Source of the DNA: Phormidium ambiguum IAM M-71
GTDB lineage: Bacteria > Cyanobacteriota > Cyanobacteriia > Cyanobacteriales > Aerosakkonemataceae
Assembly (NCBI RefSeq): GCF_001904725.1
Contig: NZ_MRCE01000008.1
Span: 124,001-188,000 of the forward strand
Reading direction: 5' to 3'
DNA: 64,000 nt
Shown here piece after piece: positions 26,704-34,518 of the stretch (position 1 is the first letter of the stretch; each line of letters begins with the position of its first letter). The notes under the pieces are model-generated. The model ran no database searches and was not told the DNA's origin. It saw only the letters and a program-made list of their open reading frames with translations. The translations under genes were made by a program, and so were the position numbers.

Positions 26704-26736
26704 TTAAACAAAAAAACTGAGCTTTCACTCAGTTTC
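26704..26736 (-). terminator. Rho-independent terminator of the alpha/beta hydrolase gene
   Basis: Reading the minus strand, AAACTGAG and CTCAGTTT (26728-26735 and 26714-26721) form a perfect 8-bp stem with a 6-nt loop, immediately followed by TTTTTTTG. It lies 16 nt after the stop of the hydrolase gene, a textbook intrinsic terminator. Confidence 0.85.
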
Positions 26737-26751
26737 ACTCTTAATTTAACT

Positions 26752-27663
26752 TTAAGGAAGTTTACCTTTTCTTGACAACAGCTTTTCTGAGGAACGCAAA
26801 AATTTTAATAATTCCCTATTGACTGTATCGGGAGCTTCTTGTTGAATCCAATGTCCGCAATTAGGAACAAGTTTAAGTTGAAAAGGTGCCGCAATTAATT
26901 TATCTAAATCTTGAGTAAGCTTATTGCTCAAAAAAGAATCTTCTTCACCCCAAAGCACTAATGTCGGAACCGTGACTAGTTTAGTCTGTTCGTCTCGGTT
27001 GTTCAGCCAAGTTTGAGGTGAGAGGATTTGGCGATAATAATTAATGGCGGCTGTTAATACACGCGGTTTTGCCAAAGCATTTTGGTAAATATTCATTACT
27101 TCAGTTGTGAAGGCTGCTTTGCGAATGGCGTGTTCTCGAAACAAGTTTTGGACGAAATTTTTTAAGTTGTGTTGAATTAGCCATTCTGGAAGAGCCGGAA
27201 TTTGAAATAATAGTAAGAACCAACTACGCCGCAATTGGTCGATATTACCGATTAAATCTTTGACGAATTGTTGTGGGTGGGGTGCATTTAAAATTGCTAG
27301 TCGATCGATACATTCAGGAAATTTTTGTGCTAAGTTCCAAGCTATCACTCCACCCCAATCATGTCCTACTATATGAGCGCGAGTTCTGCCAAAGCGCTCA
27401 ATCAAACCGCGAATATCTGCGCTTAATGTATCCAAATCATAGCCACTCGCTGGCTTATCGGAGTAGTTGTAACCTCGTAGGTCTGGAACCACCACTTTAA
27501 AGTAACGTCCTAAAGCAGGAATTTGGTGTCGCCACGAGTACCAAAACTCTGGGAACCCATGTAAAAGAATTACTAATTCTCCTTCACCTTGGGTTACGCA
27601 GTGCAAGCGAATGTCATTTGTCTCAACAAAATGGTGTTGCCATCCCGAATCAGGAGTGCTCAT
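26752..27663 (-). CDS. Alpha/beta hydrolase, epoxide-hydrolase-like
   Basis: A 303-residue alpha/beta-fold hydrolase. The oxyanion motif is LLHGFPEFWYSWRHQI (about 33-48). The nucleophile elbow is VGHDWGGVIAW with Asp102 instead of serine, which places it with epoxide hydrolases and haloalkane dehalogenases. The acid is probably in LVLWGEEDSFL and the histidine in NCGHWIQQEAP. A helical cap with two possible ring-opening tyrosines (INYYRQ) lies between. I start at ATG 27663 rather than the TTG at 27690. The substrate is unknown. Confidence 0.9.
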   Translation of the reverse strand: MSTPDSGWQHHFVETNDIRLHCVTQGEGELVILLHGFPEFWYSWRHQIPALGRYFKVVVPDLRGYNYSDKPASGYDLDTLSADIRGLIERFGRTRAHIVGHDWGGVIAWNLAQKFPECIDRLAILNAPHPQQFVKDLIGNIDQLRRSWFLLLFQIPALPEWLIQHNLKNFVQNLFREHAIRKAAFTTEVMNIYQNALAKPRVLTAAINYYRQILSPQTWLNNRDEQTKLVTVPTLVLWGEEDSFLSNKLTQDLDKLIAAPFQLKLVPNCGHWIQQEAPDTVNRELLKFLRSSEKLLSRKGKLP

Positions 27664-27826
27664 ATTTAAACAACAAGCTAAAGGTGCCAATTGAACTAAC
27701 TTCTCAATTTTTAGCTTAGCAGTTTAAAGAAGCTGAGATATTGATTTCAGCATCTAGTTGAAAAAGCTAAACATTTGATGGTTTTTAGTTCTGGCTGACC
27801 TGGGAAGCCTGCTTTTGCGAATCTGC

Positions 27827-28177
27827 TTAGATGGCTTGTGCTACCGGAGCATTGTAATAAGCAGAAGATTCGGGTTGGTGTTTTATGACTATGTTAGCCA
27901 GTTCTTGTAGCTGAGCGATCGCTTCTGCGCCCTCTAGCTTCATCAATTCTCGATCGTCACGCATCTCTGTCCAAGTGATGCCATAATCAGAAACCAAAAA
28001 TCTGATTAAGTGATTATCTCCCAAACTGACCATAAAAGATGCGCTAGTCATCTGATCGCCGCAGGTATAACAAGAGGCTAAATAACCCCTACGTTCCAGC
28101 ACGATCGCCAGTGCTTGAAGATTCATCACCAGATCTTGGACAAACTGCGAGTGTTGCTTTGCAAGTCTGATAAACAC
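27827..28177 (-). CDS. DUF1815 family protein
   Basis: A 116-residue protein of a conserved cyanobacterial family of unknown function (DUF1815). It shows MFIRLAKQHSQFVQDLVMNL, SCYTCGDQMTSASFMVSL with a CxxC pair, and IRFLVSDYGITWTEMRDDRE. The start codon is GTG at 28177 preceded by GGAGG (28189-28193 region). No membrane segment. The CxxC motif hints at metal binding or redox activity, which is inference. Confidence 0.85.
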   Translation of the reverse strand: MFIRLAKQHSQFVQDLVMNLQALAIVLERRGYLASCYTCGDQMTSASFMVSLGDNHLIRFLVSDYGITWTEMRDDRELMKLEGAEAIAQLQELANIVIKHQPESSAYYNAPVAQAI

Positions 28178-28487
28178 TTTTATCCTCCAGCCACCACACC
28201 TAATTTTAGACTTTTTTTAGAATTTCTTAACATTTTGTCCATTATGCTACAAATCACTAATTTGAAACAACTTCCTCACAAAAACTACTTCTAACTATGT
28301 TTGTAAGTTAACTGACTGATAATTCCTTGGCCGTATCAGGAACGACATTCCCAAATGAGTCACAGTCATGCTAGACGCTTTTAGTTCGGATATAGTTCAT
28401 TCTTGAGGGATACATTGATCTCCGTTGTCAAGAAAACATAACATTGTTTGTTTTCTACAACACTGCCAGCAATCTATGAGATTGTTT
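28178..28487. other. Gene-free gap between two small genes
   Basis: About 310 nt between the DUF2839 and DUF1815 genes, both on the minus strand. It contains the promoter and GGAGG site of the DUF1815 gene. I see no repeat array, RNA gene or further frame in it. Confidence 0.5.
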
Positions 28488-28700
28488 TTAGTTCACTTGC
28501 CACAAACCAAACGCCGGGCCAATAAACCTGACACCTACCCAACAAACAACTAGAATGGCGATCCCAATCCATGCACCTTGGGTTGTCCACTTGACAAATT
28601 GTTCTGCTTGGGATTTAGTAATTGGGAACAAGGGTGATATATAGGATTCTTTACCGTATTTTTCCCCCTGTGCAGCCTTGCGTCTTTTCGCTTCACCCAT
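28488..28700 (-). CDS. DUF2839 family small membrane protein
   Basis: A 70-residue protein of the cyanobacterial DUF2839 family. The N-terminus MGEAKRRKAAQGEKYGKE is the family hallmark. One transmembrane helix (WIGIAILVVCWVGVRFIGPA) lies near the C-terminus, so the basic N-terminus is likely cytoplasmic. The function is unknown. ATG start at 28700 with a weak GGGAG upstream. Confidence 0.85.
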   Translation of the reverse strand: MGEAKRRKAAQGEKYGKESYISPLFPITKSQAEQFVKWTTQGAWIGIAILVVCWVGVRFIGPAFGLWQVN

Positions 28701-28809
28701 AATTGCTCACTCCCTGAGAGCTAACTTTGGCTTCATGATAACGTTAATTGTCTTCGTCAAGCTTGATACTTGACAAAACTATTATTTTAACGGACATACC
28801 TAACCTTCT

Positions 28810-30360
28810 TCAAGAAAACAAGTTAGGGTCTAAGTAATTAACCCTAGCGAAAGGACTCAAAGCGGTAAGTACTTGTTGACCATAGCTGCGATGAATGGTG
28901 CGGCTATCGAGTAAAGCGACTACACCTTGGGTGGTGCGAACAGGTGCGATCGCTCTTTGTAAAATATTCAAAGCTTCCGGCAACAAATATAAGCGGAACC
29001 AATCTTGACGCTGTTGCTTATAGTAAGCAACTCGACCAGCCACTACCGGATTTTCCAAAGAAGGAATTGGTAAAGTAGCAATCAATAACAAATGAGGTGC
29101 AGGTAAAACATCTTGGTGTTCCAGCCAAAATTCCCAGCCAGTAACTAAAATTCCATTGTCATCCAAACAAGTTTTTTCTACTTGCACCCGCGAACCAAAC
29201 TCAGCAGCAATTTCCGCACCAACTTGAGCTTTTAGCGGCACATCACTGACCAAAAGTACTGTTAGTCCTTCGACAACTGTACTCATGACTAACAATCTAC
29301 GAATTTCTTGTAACAACGCTACTCGAAACTGGGGTGTATTCGGCATTGGGAAACTATCTGGCACATAAAGCTGAATTAACTCGCTGTGTCGATCCAACGC
29401 AAATTTCAAACAAGTTAAATCTCCCAGTCCTAACTGCTGACGATAGATGGGTGCTTCCGCTTCCAATTCCAAAGCGCCACCAATTAAAACTACAGGTTGT
29501 TCTGACCAGATTGGTTTTAATGTTGCTGCCACTTCGATCGGGCCACAGTGAATAGTAAATAAACCTTGAGTCCGAGAGATTTCTACCCAACACATTTGTT
29601 CGGGGGTAGTAAATCTGTGCCAAAATCTCTGCCAATTAGCTGGCAAACTGGAAAATGTGGCCGAATCTTCTTGATCTAGACGCAAAACAGCAAATAGATG
29701 GTTGAGAATCTGTTTTTCTTCGGTTGCCAGCAAGTAGCATTCGTAGGGATTAGGGGGATGCTGGAAAGTTTCTTTGGTGAGTTGTACCCTTGCATCTCTA
29801 AGAGCTTCGATTCGTCGCGGAAAAGCTTGGATCAAGTCTTCCCAATCACTAGGAGTAATCGTTGCAGTTAACAGTTGGCGCGTCCAAGTTTCTAGGTCAT
29901 CTACACCATCGAGGATGGTGGGAATACCATGACCGAATTGAGATTGTGTGGTGGAACGATCGGTTTGATGGGAGGCTACGCGATCGCTCAACCAAGCTTT
30001 TGGCGAAGTAATCAACAACCCAGTAAAATTCGGATCGGGAAGCGCATCACCGACAACAATTTCCTTTTCCGTAGTTAGCCAACTTTGTAATTGGGGAATT
30101 TCTACCTTGAGGAGTCGCTGTTGTACTGCTTCCGTCGCCACGACAATTACTGGCTTAGACCACATTAAAGCTGGTGCCAGATAACTTAAACGATAGCGGA
30201 CATTCGCCGAAGTAGGCGATCCCACTTGAATTAAAGCGCTTCTTTCCAATCTTAAAGCGCGTGCCACCAGCCGAGCCATCGTTAAATGGTGGGGCCAATA
30301 TGTCTCTTTGCATTCTCTGAGGAATGCTCGCAGTGAGTTATGGACTTCTACCTCAATCAT
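28810..30360 (-). CDS. DinG/XPD-like protein with degenerate helicase motifs
   Basis: A 516-residue protein with the layout of a DinG-type superfamily-2 helicase. The N-terminus is RAFLRECKETYWPHHLTMAR LVARAL. At the motif I position it reads VGSPTSANVRYRLSYLAPAL, where GxGKT is expected. At the motif II position it reads ILDGVDDLETW, where DEAH is expected. The C-terminal DinG pattern is recognisable (LNILQRAIAPVRTTQGVVAL LDSRTIHRSYGQQVLTALSP). The four iron-sulphur cysteines of DinG are absent. It is therefore probably an ATP-independent pseudo-helicase, kept intact as a full-length frame. Cyanobacteria appear to carry such a divergent form commonly; I cannot confirm this here. Confidence 0.8.
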   Translation of the reverse strand: MIEVEVHNSLRAFLRECKETYWPHHLTMARLVARALRLERSALIQVGSPTSANVRYRLSYLAPALMWSKPVIVVATEAVQQRLLKVEIPQLQSWLTTEKEIVVGDALPDPNFTGLLITSPKAWLSDRVASHQTDRSTTQSQFGHGIPTILDGVDDLETWTRQLLTATITPSDWEDLIQAFPRRIEALRDARVQLTKETFQHPPNPYECYLLATEEKQILNHLFAVLRLDQEDSATFSSLPANWQRFWHRFTTPEQMCWVEISRTQGLFTIHCGPIEVAATLKPIWSEQPVVLIGGALELEAEAPIYRQQLGLGDLTCLKFALDRHSELIQLYVPDSFPMPNTPQFRVALLQEIRRLLVMSTVVEGLTVLLVSDVPLKAQVGAEIAAEFGSRVQVEKTCLDDNGILVTGWEFWLEHQDVLPAPHLLLIATLPIPSLENPVVAGRVAYYKQQRQDWFRLYLLPEALNILQRAIAPVRTTQGVVALLDSRTIHRSYGQQVLTALSPFARVNYLDPNLFS

Positions 30361-30362
30361 GT

Positions 30363-30390
30363 CGCTTTTAGATTTTAGATTTTAGATTTT
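30363..30390. repeat. TTTTAGA heptamers
   Basis: Three tandem copies of TTTTAGA lie directly upstream of the pseudo-helicase start (30366-30388). Same unit as at 3917-3948 and 57762. Confidence 0.75.
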
Positions 30391-30469
30391 CCTTTGTCCC
30401 CTTGCCTTTGCATCCTTTCAGCCTGTGGGTTTTCTTGCTAGATTTTTGTAAAATATTGTTTAAAATTCG

Positions 30470-31711
30470 ATGCAAATGAAAAACCGTTTTTTGCGATTTG
30501 TTCTTTTACTGATTCTCTCAGTTATTTTGGGATTAGGTTGGTGGGTTCCGTCTGCTACGGCTGATACCGAAAATCAAAAGCTATTAGCAGAAGTATGGCG
30601 CATTGTCAATCAATCATACGTAGATGAAACATTTAACCATCAAAATTGGTGGTTAGTGCGGCAAAACGCCATGAAGCAACGCACCAAGAACCGAGAAGAA
30701 ACCTATTCTGTAATTGGCAAGATGTTAGCTAGTTTAGACGATCCTTTCACGCGACATCTTCAGCCGAGTCAATACCGGAATTTACAGGTATCTACTTCTG
30801 GGGAACTCACAGGGGTTGGGCTACAGATTGCCTTGGATGACGAAACAGGTATTTTACAGGTGATCGCGCCTATTGCGGGATCGCCAGCCGAAAAAGCAGG
30901 AATTAGACCGGGCGATCGAATTTTAGAAATCGATCGTGTTTCTACTACTCAGTTTACTTTAGATGAAGCTGCCGCTAAGATGCGTGGCCCAATGGGTAGT
31001 CAAGTAATCTTGACTGTGGAAGGGAAACAGGAAGCAGCTAAAGAAGTGATACTAGTGCGCGATCGCATAGCCTTAAATCCAGTAATTGCCGAATTACGTT
31101 CTTCTCCCGGAACTGTTCCAGTCGGTTACATTCGCCTGAACCAATTTAATGGTAACGCCGTAGCAGAAGTAGCTCATGCGATCTCTAACTTAGAAAAACA
31201 AGGTGCGGACGCTTATATTTTAGATTTGCGGAATAACCCCGGCGGATTATTACAAGCGGGAATTGAAATCGCCCGTTTGTGGTTGGATCGAGGTACGATC
31301 GTCTACACAGTAAATCGTCAAGGCATAATTGGTAGTTTTGAAGCTACAAACGCTGCACTCACAAAAGATCCTTTGGTAGTTTTAGTTAATCGTGGTACTG
31401 CTAGTGCTAGCGAAATTCTCGCAGGCGCTTTACAAGATAATCAACGCGCCCAAATCGTCGGAGAAAAAACCTTTGGTAAAGGTTTAATTCAATCATTGTT
31501 TGACTTGTCTGATGGTTCTGGGTTAGCGGTAACTGTTGCTAAATATGAAACACCTAACCATCATGATATTAACAAGTTGGGGATTACTCCCGATCGTGTA
31601 ATTAGCTGGGAACCCACTGCTTTCGATCAAGTTGCTACAGCAACAGATCAGCAGTATCAAACTGCTTTTGAGTTATTAACCAGTTCTTCAGTTGTGGCAA
31701 ATGCCGGATAA
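30470..31711 (+). CDS. ctpA: Carboxyl-terminal processing protease (S41A, CtpA type)
   Basis: A 413-residue serine protease exported to the thylakoid lumen or periplasm. In cyanobacteria, CtpA trims the C-terminus of the D1 protein of photosystem II. The N-terminal signal segment is FVLLLILSVILGLGWWVPSATA. A PDZ domain spans about 120-205 (GVGLQIALDD ... GSPAEKAGIRPGDRILEIDR). The catalytic dyad is S312 (RGTASASEIL) and K337 (GEKTFGKGLIQ); the 25-residue spacing and D323 fit the family. The region PNHHDINKLGITPD is also typical. Which of the Ctp paralogues it is (CtpA, B or C) is not certain, so the symbol is tentative. Confidence 0.88.
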   Translation: MQMKNRFLRFVLLLILSVILGLGWWVPSATADTENQKLLAEVWRIVNQSYVDETFNHQNWWLVRQNAMKQRTKNREETYSVIGKMLASLDDPFTRHLQPSQYRNLQVSTSGELTGVGLQIALDDETGILQVIAPIAGSPAEKAGIRPGDRILEIDRVSTTQFTLDEAAAKMRGPMGSQVILTVEGKQEAAKEVILVRDRIALNPVIAELRSSPGTVPVGYIRLNQFNGNAVAEVAHAISNLEKQGADAYILDLRNNPGGLLQAGIEIARLWLDRGTIVYTVNRQGIIGSFEATNAALTKDPLVVLVNRGTASASEILAGALQDNQRAQIVGEKTFGKGLIQSLFDLSDGSGLAVTVAKYETPNHHDINKLGITPDRVISWEPTAFDQVATATDQQYQTAFELLTSSSVVANAG

Positions 31712-31815
31712 GGCAGAAGGGAAGAAAGGCAGAAGGCAGAAGGCAGAAGGCAGAAGGTAAAATTCCCTTTTCCCCTTTCCTTTTTCCCCCTTTTCCCCTT
31801 TTCCCCTGCCCCTGT
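31712..31815. repeat. Polypurine tract followed by polypyrimidine tract
   Basis: Just after the protease stop, a purine-rich run built on GGCAGAAGGCAGAAGG fills 31712-31759. It is followed by a pyrimidine run (TTCCCTTTTCCCCTTTCC and onward) at 31766-31806. The two runs lie on one strand and can base-pair loosely. The GGCAGAA unit matches the array at 6501. Confidence 0.8.
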
Positions 31816-31831
31816 GATTCTTTGCAATTAA

Positions 31832-32740
31832 CTAAGCTTCAGAAGTGTTAAATAAAGCAGCATTGACTTGGACAATACCTTGATTGAGAACAACACCAAG
31901 AAAAGAACCGTTAGCAGTAAGACTAATTGCTGTACCTTGAATCAAACCGTCAACAGCAAAGTCATTTAAATCGATTAAGCCTGATTGTTGTGCTGCTCGT
32001 AATTCGGGGGATAATTGATTTATAAAGTCAGTAACCGAAACGGGAAGAATTTCTTGTAGAACTAACGAACCAATTCCCCCGGTAAAATTGGTAATTCCTA
32101 TTTTGTCGCCAGCAGAAAAATCTAAAATTAGATCTGCTTGGGATAGAGCGTTAGCGCCAGTATCTCCGCGCAGGACAAAGACATCAACTTCTGTAGTTCC
32201 TGTTTCTGCGACACCTCCACTCAAGGCATCTTGATCGTTGTCGCCAATTAATGTGTCAAGACCTTGCTCGCCCAACAGGACATCACTACCTTTTCCGCCA
32301 CGAATGGAGTCATTTCCAGCACCACCTACAAGGTAGTCATTGTCTTGATTACCGTTGAGGAAGTCATTTCCATCTTGGCCAAAGATGCTGTCGTTTCCTT
32401 CGCCACCGTAAATGGTGTCAGCTAAATCTGGGAGTTGGTTGTTGATACTGCCACCGTAGAGTATGTCATTTCCGATGTCGCCGGAAAAGAAGTCTTGGTC
32501 TTGTTCGCCTGCGATCGTATCGTTTCCTTGACCGCCAAAGATGATGTCATTACCTTTTCCTAAGATTAAGCGATCGTTTCCTTGGTTGCCGTTAACGATA
32601 TCTGCTTGGTTCGATCCAATGACTGTATCGTTTCCGGCTAATGCTAGTAAACCACCTGGTAATGAATCTAGTAGTCCTGTGCCGATCGTAAAGTTATCTG
32701 CCAGGTCTGTTAAGACGAAAAATGGTGGACTTGCTGGCAT
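31832..32740 (-). CDS. RTX-type calcium-binding repeat protein
   Basis: A 302-residue protein built of glycine-aspartate nonapeptides (about residues 35-180). Repeats such as GNDTVIGSNQADIVNGNQGN and DRLILGKGNDIIFGGQGNDT match the RTX beta-roll that folds on calcium outside the cell. There is no N-terminal signal peptide; such proteins typically leave by a type I secretion system read from the C-terminus. The C-terminal region (VFVLRGDTGANALSQADLIL DFSAGDKIGITNF) resembles the end module of many RTX proteins. A surface or extracellular role is likely, with no enzyme domain visible. Confidence 0.85.
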   Translation of the reverse strand: MPASPPFFVLTDLADNFTIGTGLLDSLPGGLLALAGNDTVIGSNQADIVNGNQGNDRLILGKGNDIIFGGQGNDTIAGEQDQDFFSGDIGNDILYGGSINNQLPDLADTIYGGEGNDSIFGQDGNDFLNGNQDNDYLVGGAGNDSIRGGKGSDVLLGEQGLDTLIGDNDQDALSGGVAETGTTEVDVFVLRGDTGANALSQADLILDFSAGDKIGITNFTGGIGSLVLQEILPVSVTDFINQLSPELRAAQQSGLIDLNDFAVDGLIQGTAISLTANGSFLGVVLNQGIVQVNAALFNTSEA

Positions 32741-32840
32741 ATTTTACTCCCCTTGATAATTGGATAGAGTTCTAAATCAATAATAGTGCGAGCTAATTTT
32801 TTCGGTTTATTGAGTTCAGAAGTCATAAAAATGGGGACTT

Positions 32841-32873
32841 AGAAAGGCAAATCTTTTGGGTTTTTGCCTTTCT
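32841..32873. terminator. 11-bp hairpin after the 32888-33265 gene
   Basis: AGAAAGGCAAA (32841-32851) pairs perfectly with TTTGCCTTTCT (32863-32873) around an 11-nt loop. It lies 15 nt past the stop of the minus-strand gene 32888-33265 and 100 nt upstream of the RTX start. No long T-tract follows, so it may act as an imperfect terminator or processing site. Confidence 0.55.
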
Positions 32874-32887
32874 AATTTAATTTATGT

Positions 32888-33265
32888 TTAACAGCTTTCT
32901 GTAACAAATTCGCGGCAAGCTTGAATACCCAAATTGGGATTGCTGCGATACTCAGCACTAGGAATTAAGGTGCTAAGTTGATGATTCATACGAATGAAAT
33001 AGATGTATTCAACGTCAGGGGCATAGTTTACTCCAACGCGGAGGTTGGAAAAATCGTCTTCGCAAATTTCATAACCAAATCTGACGACAATTTGAGCCAC
33101 TAAACATTCAGGGGTGTCGTCGTACTCGCCACAGGTTTCTCTCTCTTGCCAAAATTTTTCTAAGAATGGTTCGAGGATCGGTAAGACTCTACCAGGTGCG
33201 CCATTTCTACTGGCGTAGACGACTACGGGATTGCCTTCAACGACAATATGACAAGGTGTAACCAT
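32888..33265 (-). CDS. Conserved-looking hypothetical protein
   Basis: I do not recognise this 125-residue protein. It is acidic and globular in composition, with six cysteines (MVTPCHIVVEGNPVVVYASR, ERETCGEYDDTPECL, YEICEDDF and a C-terminal QACREFVTESC). It has several aromatic residues and no membrane segment or signal peptide. The sequence is too balanced in composition to be a random frame, it has its own ATG at 33265, and a hairpin follows. It is on the same strand as the RTX gene but 150 nt upstream of it. Confidence 0.7.
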   Translation of the reverse strand: MVTPCHIVVEGNPVVVYASRNGAPGRVLPILEPFLEKFWQERETCGEYDDTPECLVAQIVVRFGYEICEDDFSNLRVGVNYAPDVEYIYFIRMNHQLSTLIPSAEYRSNPNLGIQACREFVTESC

Positions 33266-33501
33266 TTTCTTTCAATCAGGGGTTCCCAATTTAGGGTAGC
33301 GTCCTTTGATATTCATGCGATAGAGGAATTTTACATAAAGTTTTCAAAATTCACTGTTTTCTATTTATCGATCCTAAAGCGATCCCAAAGATTTGTGTAA
33401 AGATTTATGAAAATCAATCATTTTGTAGCCAAAGTTACAGAATTTCCTGTTATCTTAAAAAGTGAAGGTATAACGAACAAGTTGAACTAGGAGGAAAGGT
33501 C

Positions 33502-33699
33502 ATGTCTGCACAAGAACAAGCTCGGTCTTTGATGATGCGTCACCACCATTTGATTAAGAATCGTCAGCAATCTATGCTAGGTCGTGCAGCTGCGGAAATG
33601 GGTCTATCTGTTGATGTGGATAATTGGGTTCATACTCAAGGCAAACCAGATCCTTCGTTCCGGGCAACTTACGATCGCAGTGATGCTTCTTTAAGCTAA
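33502..33699 (+). CDS. Small hypothetical protein, 65 residues
   Basis: A 65-residue basic, helical, soluble protein starting MSAQEQARSLMMRHHHLIKN RQQSMLGRAAAEMG, with a more polar C-terminus (THQGKP-like TQGKPDPSFRATYDRS). A very good ribosome-binding site (AGGAGGAAAGGTC) precedes the ATG at 33502. A strong terminator follows about 90 nt after the stop, so it is a monocistronic gene with clear expression signals. I do not recognise the family; a nucleic-acid-binding or stress role is possible from the basic helix but not shown. Confidence 0.75.
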   Translation: MSAQEQARSLMMRHHHLIKNRQQSMLGRAAAEMGLSVDVDNWVHTQGKPDPSFRATYDRSDASLS

Positions 33700-33785
33700 G
33701 AAATTTAGTTCGGACGACTTTGCCATTCTTTTAAAATATTCACTTACAGATTCAGCCATCCTGTTAATAATTAAGATTTACTTTG

Positions 33786-33820
33786 GGCGTTCTTGAAAAA
33801 AAAGAACGCCTTTAAATTTT
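33786..33820 (+). terminator. Rho-independent terminator
   Basis: GGCGTTCTT (33786-33794) pairs perfectly with AAGAACGCC (33802-33810) around GAAAAAA, followed by TTTAAATTTT. It is the end of the small-gene transcript (33502-33699). Confidence 0.85.
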
Positions 33821-34518
33821 GAGGATTTTTTGTAAAGCGTTTATAGATTGACTGAAATGCTAAATTTTGAACTGCTAATTAATAAAGATGAGTAGGAAAA
33901 ATTTGGGTGGTGGCGATCGATTGGGGGAACAAAAAGTAATAAATTAAATTCGGGAAATTTTGGGGACAAACTCTTATACTATTTTGCGGAAGATATGGCA
34001 GCATATCCAGAGGTAAGCTGTTCCGCATTTGAATTAGATAGTTTGGAAACAGAAGAAAAATGGTCTAATTTTCTCCCCTGCCCCTCTGCCCCCCTGCAAT
34101 CTCAATAAATGATTTATATGCGTGACAGCTTATTAGGGTGCTAGTTCTATCAGTTTGTCAGGTAGTGTGGTAGGAAAACGACCATTGGCAATGTGTAGGT
34201 CTATAACGGAGGTCTAAACACTCTGGAAAGATAGGACAAACTAGCTTCAGCAAAAGTTTCTGCTCTATGTCGATCGGCTATAATCTGGTTTGACCGGGGA
34301 GCATTAAAAAACCAGTTATATTTTTTTGACAAATGCACCAAAATTATGTATTAAGTGCCGCAGGTAAGAAAAAGAGCCAAAGGTTGAGAGACTTAGGAAA
34401 TCCCAGGTGATGTAGGATTTCGCTCGCTTGTGATTCAGTTGTCTGGAACTGGTCAGACTTGATTTGACTATATATTACTGACAACCTCTGCAAAATTTTT
34501 AGCCACACTGTTAGAGTA
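33821..34518. other. Gene-free leader region upstream of the Wza-like gene
   Basis: About 700 nt without a supported gene. It contains a C-rich tract (34072-34100, CCCCTGCCCCTCTGCCCCCC), a perfect -10 hexamer TATAAT at 34279-34284, and a stem CTGGTTT/AAACCAG (34285-34291 and 34309-34315) ending in TTATATTTTTTT. The rest looks unstructured to me. It may contain the long 5' leader of the polysaccharide export operon. Confidence 0.5.
34279..34327 (+). promoter_or_regulatory. TATAAT box abutting a terminator-like hairpin
   Basis: A consensus TATAAT (34279-34284) is immediately followed by a 7-bp stem (34285-34291 with 34309-34315) and a T-rich run (34316-34327). There is no good -35 at the right distance. 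Either a promoter whose transcript would be attenuated at once, or the terminator of an unseen upstream RNA; the sequence does not decide. Confidence 0.4.

Noticed and set aside
26528-26728. 66-codon minus-strand frame in the AT-rich gap
   Set aside because: Low-complexity I/L/N/K composition from AT-rich DNA and its start overlaps the terminator of the hydrolase gene.
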